NCBI GenBank assembly: GCA_905182985.1
Contig: CAJJDN010000292.1
Location: 5,694-32,081 of the forward strand
Reading direction: 5' to 3'
Origin: Paramecium sonneborni
Lineage: Eukaryota > Ciliophora > Oligohymenophorea > Peniculida > Parameciidae
DNA: 26,388 nt
The notes below the pieces were generated by a model, which worked only from the letters and a program-made list of their open reading frames with translations, was not told the origin of the DNA and searched no databases. Of this stretch, positions 19,911-26,388 are shown piece after piece (within the stretch, counting starts at the first letter, position 1; the number at the start of each line of letters is the position of its first letter). Made by a program: the position numbers and the translations under genes.

Positions 19911-20192
19911 TAATAAGATATTATATCATTCTTTAATACTTAGGAATGCTAATTTAAAGTCTCTCTAATTTAAAAAAAATCTTCTCACATGTAATTAAAA
20001 TCTCATCTAAAATTAATATTTTTTGCCATTAATTGAAGAAATTAAGCAATTAAAATGAATGCAGTCTACAAAATATATTATTTTATAAATGTCAGGTATT
20101 AATGAATAAAATAGATTAAGTCTATTTAAAATAATCTTTTGTAGAAATTTTATTTTTATATATATTTATCAAATAATAGCAAAGCAACGATT
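19911..20192. other. AT-rich spacer
   Basis: No gene, RNA or repeat that I can support. Confidence 0.45.
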
Positions 20193-20478
20193 TCAACTAA
20201 GTTATTTTATATCAAGCTTCTTCTCAATTGCATATAAGGTTGGCTCTTAAGGTCTTTTTATTGTTATTGTAAAACGCTAGATATTCTAAATATAAAATAA
20301 ATTTTGATAAATATCAGATGCATTCTTATATTAATTTAAAAATTTTTAAAGTAAATTTACCTGATAATTTTCTTTCGTAATTTTAGTTCTAGGCATGGTT
20401 AGGAAATTATTTTTATAATCTTCGAAATCTGCAGTAAAATATCTGCTTCTTCTATTTTACCTAACTGTCATTATAGAA
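20193..20478 (-). CDS. Small unrecognised minus-strand frame
   Basis: A frame ending at TGA 20193-20195 reads MTVRQNRRSRYFTADFEDYK, NNFLTMPRTKITKENYQ, then ITIKRPQEPTLYAIEKKLDI. A possible 36-nt intron (GTAAATTTA...ATATAAG) follows ENYQ but does not change the frame. The basic, mixed composition is better than neighbouring noise. The RRSRYFTA opening faintly recalls ribosomal protein uL24/L26, but the rest does not support that and I do not call it. Probably a gene fragment. Confidence 0.35.
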
Positions 20479-20883
20479 ATGTAAGGCAATAACTAAAACT
20501 GGATAATATTATATTCGAATGGTAGTCAAAGTTTTGCTTATTACTCGATTTCTCTATTGACCAAACAAAATTCTATAAAGAAAATTAATTAAATTCAAAG
20601 AGTCCTTCCAATACTAATTTACAAAAAATTTCAAAAAAACCTAACTATTTTTAATTTTGGATACAAAAGGAAGATTCTTTTTTTAATTATCTATATGGTA
20701 TAGTATATGTGGATATTCTTCAAGTTGTATTAAATGGAATCATAGCTGAAAAATATCGAGATCAATACAATTTTTTACTTCGAAATTTATATCGCACACT
20801 TCTAATAGAAAACCCCAAAACAAGAATATGATGAGCTTTATTTCTCTCATTCATTCTATATCCTTTAAAATTCATTCACTTCC
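20479..20883. other. AT-rich stretch without a supported gene
   Basis: No motif or convincing start on either strand. Confidence 0.4.
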
Positions 20884-22010
20884 TCAAGTGTACAAATTGA
20901 CTAAGAACCACTCATTTCTTAGTTAGACAATTAAGATTAATCCCTTTAATATGTATATCAATAATACAGAAAACTTAAACATGATAGTTATCAAAACAAT
21001 ATAAACTATAAATGTATAAAATTTAGATTTATTTTTTTGTAAATAAGCTTCAACTTTAAACATTATTTTTTTAAGGTGTCTTTTACACAATTAGACTCTT
21101 AGAATCTCAAATTCACATTTTAAAATTACTGCTATCTTTTTTATAAACCCCTCAAATTAGAAAACTCTTTTTTCAATAAGATCATTTAATCTGTTAGTAC
21201 TTGATAAAAAAATCAATAGCTAATAGTTTTATTATAAGTTAATCAACATCTTTCTATTTATTTGCTATAAAATAAATGCAATCAAATTTCATCTCATCGT
21301 AGCTTTCTATGATTAATAAAGATTTCAGAATTTCATAACTTGTGTATATTGATGATTAATAAGATCATCACCAATTTTATAATCATTCCTTAAGTTAAAA
21401 TGATTGCCTAAATCCATCCTAAAATACATTATACTTGATTAAAATTTTGTTGTAAGTTATTGAATAAAAACATTTATTTTCTTTTTCGATTTTGTATTTT
21501 TTTTTTTGTTCTTTTAGAAGAAAATAAATTTTATAGTATTTTATAATCAAATGAATCGAATTTGATCTAATTCAAAAAATAGAGGACTCAAATACAAGTT
21601 CTAACTATCTGGTATTCTTTCTCTTTGTAAAATTCAGGTTTGTGATTGAGGGCAAATATTCTTTTATTATTAACATAAGATACAACAATTTAGATTTTAT
21701 ATCTTCATTAAATTTAGGATTATCAATATTAAGTAGGTTTTCTTATTGCGATTTCATCTTTTGATTATCTTCCTTAAATAGAGATTATTAAATAATCATT
21801 TAAAGACAAGAGATGATCTTTCAATGGCTAGATAATAAATCTATTATTCCTCTATTGTACTTATATCTAAATTATAGTTTTAGATATAAAAATTATTTCA
21901 TTCCAAATTTTTAAGTAAAGCTCTTATATGTTTATTTTGATAAGAAATACTTTGGAATAATTTTCACCACTAATTCATCTGTTTGGATATTGAATTTATA
22001 ATAATGAAGA
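20884..22010 (-). CDS. Unrecognised helical/membrane protein remnant
   Basis: The minus strand carries coding-like text in at least three frames. Segments are YYKFNIQTDELVVKIIPKYF, then SQQENLLNIDNPKFNEDIKS and LLYLMLIIKEYLPSITNL, then YEILKSLLIIESYDEMKFDC, NKQKDVDQLIIKLLAIDFFI, LNDLIEKRVFQFEGFIKKIA, a likely membrane helix FYTFIVYIVLITIMFKFSVL, and a TGA at 20884-20886. Frame breaks fall between these pieces without clear GT...AG introns. I do not recognise the family. The charged helical region followed by a hydrophobic C-terminus suggests a membrane-anchored protein. Likely a decayed gene, or one spoiled by sequence errors. Confidence 0.42.
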
Positions 22011-23039
22011 TCAAACTATCGAATATTCAAGCACTTACCAATTAAGACACAATACTAAATATTGAAAATAGTATAAATCGTGTTTTCAAGAATTATAAAT
22101 CATCAGACAAAAAATGAAAAAAAACAATTAAAATAAAAATAACTAATTATTAATTAAAGAGTCTAACTAATTGATTTATCATCAAGTAGAGATTGTTAAG
22201 ATTTATTAATGGGTATCTATAGCTATAAAAGAAATGAAAATTATTTAAATAAGTAGATTTTTATGGAGATTGTTTAAAATCTTGAATAAAATGAATTATA
22301 AGTTCTTCTAAAACTAGTTCAAAAATTAGATTTTTATAATTTATGCTAATTAAAATAAATAAATAAATTCTAAGTTTGCATAATAGTTATAAATAATAAA
22401 AAAATAATTGATGAATTAATTTATGTTGCCATAATTTTACATTAAGTCTTATACTTAAATATATTAGGTACTTAATATGAAAATACATATTAAAATTTTG
22501 ATTTATCTAACAGATAGATTGACTATGAATGGGAATAATACAACATTCACAAAGAAGAATATATTAATTTCCCATTTAGATTCTTATATGAGTCTAATTA
22601 ATAGGCTTAGAATATGAATCAGAATATGCATTTGATTGCTTTAATTTTATAAACCTACTCGATGATATTTTAAATCTGAATTCAATGATTTATCTGATTA
22701 AACTACATTAATTTTACTGGACTCTGATGAAATAATTTCATTTTACTACCCATCATACTTGTATATCACCTTTTTTCTGCCTCTGTTTCTATAATTTTGT
22801 TAAAATTCTCATTATTTTATTGCACTACCATTAAATTTTATGAATGAATGCTTGATTTTTTTACTCCTGCTTTTTATAAAATCGATTACATTTTATTCAT
22901 TAAAAGATCCATTAAAGAAAATAATATTAATAACAAAATGATGTTTTCAAGGATTTAAAAAATAAGAAGAAATTCATTCTAATATTAATTTTTTATCAAT
23001 TCATTTTTTTTAATAACAATTATATAAATATTATTATAC
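22011..23039. other. AT-rich stretch with a short coding-like patch
   Basis: Mostly featureless. A plus-strand patch near 22520-22640 reads DYEWEQYNIHKEEYINFPFR and FLYESNQQAQNMNQNM; it looks protein-like but is short and unassignable. It may be a remnant of the gene preceding the phosphofructokinase relic, or of its N-terminus. Confidence 0.35.
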
Positions 23040-24143
23040 ATGAGAGAGAAAGAGTTTCTAATTTTACTTATGATTTCAAAATAGAAGTATTACCTTGGAA
23101 TGTAAATCCAACTTTGTAATTCAAATTATAGAAATGTAAAAGTTTTCTAAATGAGACTGCGTTTTGTAATCCTGATTATGATATCTTTTGTGATCCTATA
23201 AATTAGTACACCCTAATTTTTATGATCAAATAATTTATTTTCAAGGGCAAAGAGATGGTTAAGATCTGTTTAGAATACATCTATTATTCAGTTTTGATGA
23301 AGAAAAAACTGGAATAGCCTTAGTAAGTTGATTATTATCAGAATTGGATTAAACTAGATCTAAAATAAGAGAAGATAATTTATCATTAAGGAGGGTGTTA
23401 TTTTTGGAACAGACAGATTTAAATTTGACGGAGAAATGATTATTGATAAATTAGATAACAAGGAATCAATAAAGTATATTTGATTGGTGGATTGTGTTTT
23501 AGGAAGAGTGCTAAATAATTACACTCTATTATAAAGAAAGAAATCTAAACATTAGTATTGTTTTAATCCTTAAAAGCATAAAAAATAAATTCAAATTATT
23601 GAAAAACACTTTTTAGATTTAAACCTTTTTTGCTAGTATTAATTTTATTTAATTTATATAACAAAGGAAGCTCAAAATTGATTAAAAGTAGCATATTAAG
23701 TCACTCATTCTATAAATTATTCAGTTAAAATATTTAGGTTATGGGGAAGTCAAAGAATTTTTAGCATTGAATGCTTCATTAGCATTTAGATGTTTAATCA
23801 TATGTTTAGTTCCTGAATTTGATCTAAAAATGATTATTATAATATGTTTATTAAAGTCTGTAATAGTAATAGCAGAGTGTTAGCTGCTAGATTACAAAAT
23901 TAAATTAGCTTAAAATGCTTATCATGCAACTATGGCTGATTTCACTACTAGATTTGCTATTCTTGGTCATGTTAGCAATAAAAATGCATGATTCCATTAA
24001 ATGAAATTAATTAGAAAATTATGCCAATTGAATTACAGTAATTATATTATCATATTTCATAAGCAATCAAATATTTATAATAACACAAGTATCTAAAGTT
24101 GTATTAGTTTACTATAATTCAGATTTCTTAATATTGTTCTTGA
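23040..24143 (+). pseudogene. 6-phosphofructokinase relic
   Basis: Phosphofructokinase makes fructose 1,6-bisphosphate in glycolysis. Landmarks of the plant/protist-type enzyme occur in order on the plus strand: DEEKTGIALVS followed by TGA (23329-23331) and LLSELDQTRSKI where the family has CGGLSPGLNxxIRxI; GVIFGTDRFKFDGEMI (family ILGTSRGGFD); VYLIGGLCFRKSAKQL (family IGGDGT); GYGEVKEFLALNASLAFRCL (family MGRxSGFIAxxASLAsr); ICLVPEFDL (family CLIPE); LAQNAYHATMADF and GHVSNKN near the end (family LAQxAVHGAMAGyxG, GpVNxxha). The pieces need several frame changes. The catalytic TIDND motif is not found, and GGDGT has become GGLCF. An N-terminal portion from 23040 (EVLPWNVNPTLQFKLQKCKS, FCNPDYDIFCDPINQYT) probably belongs to it. 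Not functional. Confidence 0.72.
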
Positions 24144-24590
24144 TTTCTTTTAATCTTATACAAATTTATTAAATTACTAATAATATATATTAATTTAATT
24201 TTATATTTTAGAAATTTGAAAACATATATTTCTAGATTGAACTTATGTAAGAGAGATCACAGATTTAATTTATAATAATGGTTTATTGAAATAAAAAAAT
24301 AAAGCAGATACGCGAAAATTTTTCAACAGGAACCTCTCGTTGCTTCTCTAAAATATATGATCAAACCATCAACGAGAGAATCTAACAAAAAGTGGATAGC
24401 ATTTTGATAATCCATAATCAAAAAGATTTTTGATTTACTCAGTATTGATGAATATTTGGATATTGCAAATATTTTGCTATATATTCAGTTTTCATATTTT
24501 AAAAAAGTCTTTTAGCAATAATACACTAAATAAATTATTTCGTTTGAATGCAACTTTTAGTATTTGAAAAATATTTTCTCTAATTGTTAT
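24144..24590. other. Spacer with a short hairpin
   Basis: No gene recognised. It contains the inverted repeat listed at 24334-24378. Confidence 0.45.
24334..24378. repeat. Perfect 9-bp inverted repeat
   Basis: CTCTCGTTG at 24334-24342 is mirrored by CAACGAGAG at 24370-24378 with a 27-base AT-rich loop. The arms are notably GC-rich for this window. It could be a hairpin or a remnant of a mobile element end. Confidence 0.6.
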
Positions 24591-25333
24591 TGCCAATTCT
24601 TTAATAAAAAAGATTCAGCTTCTAATGTCTTTACACTAGTCCTCAATTCTCTTTAGCTTAGTATTTATCGGTGACCATAACTTATGTTGCCTTTCTTAGG
24701 TTATTAAGATATAAGGAGATAACAAAACTTTCAAAACCTTTAGCTCTATAATAATCTTACCACCTTGATCTATCTTTGTTTTTGTGCCCTAATTGATTTC
24801 TTAATTTTCTTACTAAAATCAATAGATAACCTTCATATACAACCTATATATAGTATCATTCCCCAAACGAAACAATGTTACAATTACTTTGCATACTTTT
24901 TATTTTAATCTCAAACCATTGAACTATAACTTTAGATTCGTATTTGTTTAAGTTTAAATCATCAAAAAGTAAATTATTTTAATATTATTTATTAATTAGA
25001 TACTAATACTAATTGGCTTTTCAAATTTGTTAATTCTTTCACCAATATTATTAGGATTTTAACATTTAATTATTTATGATAATTATTCTTTTATTTTGTG
25101 TTGTTAATTTCATTTTTCAAACATAATCTCGAGGATATATATTCAATAGCACTTAGATTTAATTATTTTTTAGGTCATATATCCTATCCTTTCTAGATAG
25201 TATTTAGGTAATAAAATGATTTTATCATAATCTTAATCTTTATTTTTTCTAAATCAAGAGCTTTGTTAATATCTGTAATTTACAACCTTTACAATTTACA
25301 TAAATTTCTAATATATTTATAAAATTGTTACAT
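24590..25333 (-). CDS. Unrecognised minus-strand gene remnant
   Basis: The ATG at 25331-25333 opens MQQFYKYIRNLCKLQRLQIT and DINKALDLEKIKIKIMIKSF, then TGA. Downstream, in other frames, come LNLSAIEYISSRLCLKNEIN, LIILVKELTNLKSQLVLVSN, DDLNLNKYESKVIVQWFEIK, IQVVYEGYLLILVRKLRNQL and DYYRAKGFESFVISLYLNNL. At least three frame changes are needed and no clear micro-introns explain them. The composition is protein-like throughout, but I recognise no domain or catalytic motif. The gene is divergent from the plus-strand frame at 25408, with only about 75 bp between starts. Probably a pseudogene; function unknown. Confidence 0.4.
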
Positions 25334-25407
25334 TTATGTTAAATGTTTAATAAACAAAAACTTAATTGTTGTAGTTGTTGAGAAAAACAAATATATTAAT
25401 TCAAATA

Positions 25408-25788
25408 ATGGATGATGAAATAAATTCAAATCTTAAATTAACATAAAAGTTTTGTAAGCAATAAAATAATTTATTGAACTCTTTGTAAACAATATGGGAT
25501 ATAATATATTTTTTTATCTTTTGTTGTGATGATAAAACTATTAGGTTTGGATTAAACAAAATTAATAAATCTTTTAGTAAATAATCGATAATCATTAGTT
25601 TAAATGATGAACTAAAAAGCTGTTACTGTTAATTTAGTTAAGTATTGTTGTGTGATTCTAAAAAACTAGCATAGCTATAAAAATAAATCCTATTTTCAAT
25701 TTCACATGTATCAATAATACTATTTAATAAATAAACAAATTATTTAATACTATAATTAGTGAATAAAATATTTATATTGTACTTTTGA
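25408..25788 (+). CDS. Hypothetical small protein
   Basis: The ATG at 25408 opens a 126-residue frame ending at TGA 25786-25788: MDDEINSNLKLTQKFCKQQN, a hydrophobic patch TIWDIIYFFIFCC, DDKTIRFGLNKINKSFSKQS, IIISLNDELKSCYCQFSQVL, and a hydrophobic end. It has several cysteines and one possible membrane segment. At this base composition a frame of this length can arise by chance, so the start and existence are uncertain. A frame just downstream (IARLKISNIRDELFHFTQFR near 25880-25940) may be a further exon. No family recognised. Confidence 0.38.
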
Positions 25789-26321
25789 AGTAAAGTATAA
25801 GTAATATTATTATAATTATTCTAATTATTATGTTTGAATTGATAGTGACCTTTGATTAGTATAAGTATTGATCAACTATAGCAAGACTTAAAATATCAAA
25901 TATTAGAGATGAATTATTCCATTTTACTTAGTTTAGGAAATTCATCTATCATAAACTTACACCATAGATTTCTTTCGCTATTAGATTTTATCTAGATAAA
26001 AATCTGTAGCTAATTAATAAAATATTAAAATAAAGGCTGTAGATATTTTAAATTGTCTGGTGCTAAACCATTTATACTGTAGTTATAAAAATAATAGTAA
26101 AAACTATATAGTATTTAAGTTTATATTATATCAATTTTCTACTTGATATTTATCATCATATCTTATTTAATATAACTTTAATGATCTATTTTTATAAAAA
26201 AAGTAAATCTTATATTGTAAAAATAATCGTATTATGATAGATTATGTAGATCAATAATAGAAATGCTTTAATTACATAAAACAATAGAACATTATTTAAT
26301 AAATTAAGTAAGTGGATAATT
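25789..26321. other. AT-rich stretch, possible continuation only
   Basis: Apart from the short coding-like patch near 25880-26000 I see no gene, RNA or repeat. Confidence 0.4.
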
Positions 26322-26388
26322 ATGATGACTGACGATCGTTAATAGTAATAGCAGAAATAATACTATCCTAGCATCCTTAATCCTTTTA
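26322..26388 (+). CDS. Start of a gene cut by the window edge
   Basis: Two adjacent ATGs (26322 and 26325) open MMTDDRQQQQQKQYYPSILN, continuing off the end. The glutamine run is encoded mainly by TAA and TAG, and it follows an AT-rich leader, as expected for a ciliate gene start. Only about 22 residues are visible, so no function can be given. Confidence 0.55.

Noticed and set aside
20193..20478. Possible ribosomal protein uL24/L26
   Set aside because: Only a short basic RRSRYFTA opening is similar; the conserved remainder is missing.
25401..25595. Minus-strand frame of 64 codons
   Set aside because: It overlaps the better plus-strand frame starting at 25408 and has AT-driven hydrophobic composition.
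1..26388. tRNA, rRNA, CRISPR arrays and telomere repeats
   Set aside because: By eye I found no cloverleaf with a GTTCRANTC-like arm, no rRNA core, no regular spaced repeats, and no G4T2/G3T3 or complementary runs.

Overview
This window looks like ciliate nuclear DNA, most likely from Paramecium or a close relative. The sequence is very AT-rich. Coding stretches read well only if TAA and TAG are glutamine and TGA is the sole stop. Reading frames reconnect through GT...AG introns of 22-29 nt, most of them exactly 25 nt. I could not run any search, so family calls rest on recognised motifs.

Layout. At 140-1599 (+) two theta-type glutathione S-transferase units lie in tandem in one interrupted reading frame. 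At about 2100-5380 (+) a block of coiled-coil segments surrounds a well-preserved MORN-repeat region, with at least seven micro-introns and two interruptions that are not ordinary introns. A convergent coiled-coil gene follows on the minus strand (about 5400-6010), then an unrecognised plus-strand protein (6223-7394). At 8497-10957 (+) is an open 811-codon hybrid histidine kinase with membrane segments and a receiver domain. At 11110-12077 (+) is a rhodanese-domain protein resembling the ciliary protein CEP41.

From about 12200 most of what can be recognised is broken. A minus-strand axonemal-type dynein heavy chain relic (about 12640-15190) keeps the stem, linker and start of AAA1, but carries many frame changes, an internal TGA and an internal block of about 270 bp in inverted orientation. 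A minus-strand cysteine-rich, multi-pass membrane protein (15765-19905) is also multiply frame-shifted. Unrecognised minus-strand remnants lie at about 20190-22010 and 24590-25333. A plus-strand 6-phosphofructokinase relic (about 23040-24143) has lost its catalytic motifs. The window ends at the start of a plus-strand gene (26322 onward).

The genes share no evident pathway, although dynein, CEP41 and MORN/coiled-coil proteins are all common in cilia and cortex. The density of relics would fit a subtelomeric region or a germline (micronuclear) segment. Some one-base breaks at A-runs could instead be assembly errors.
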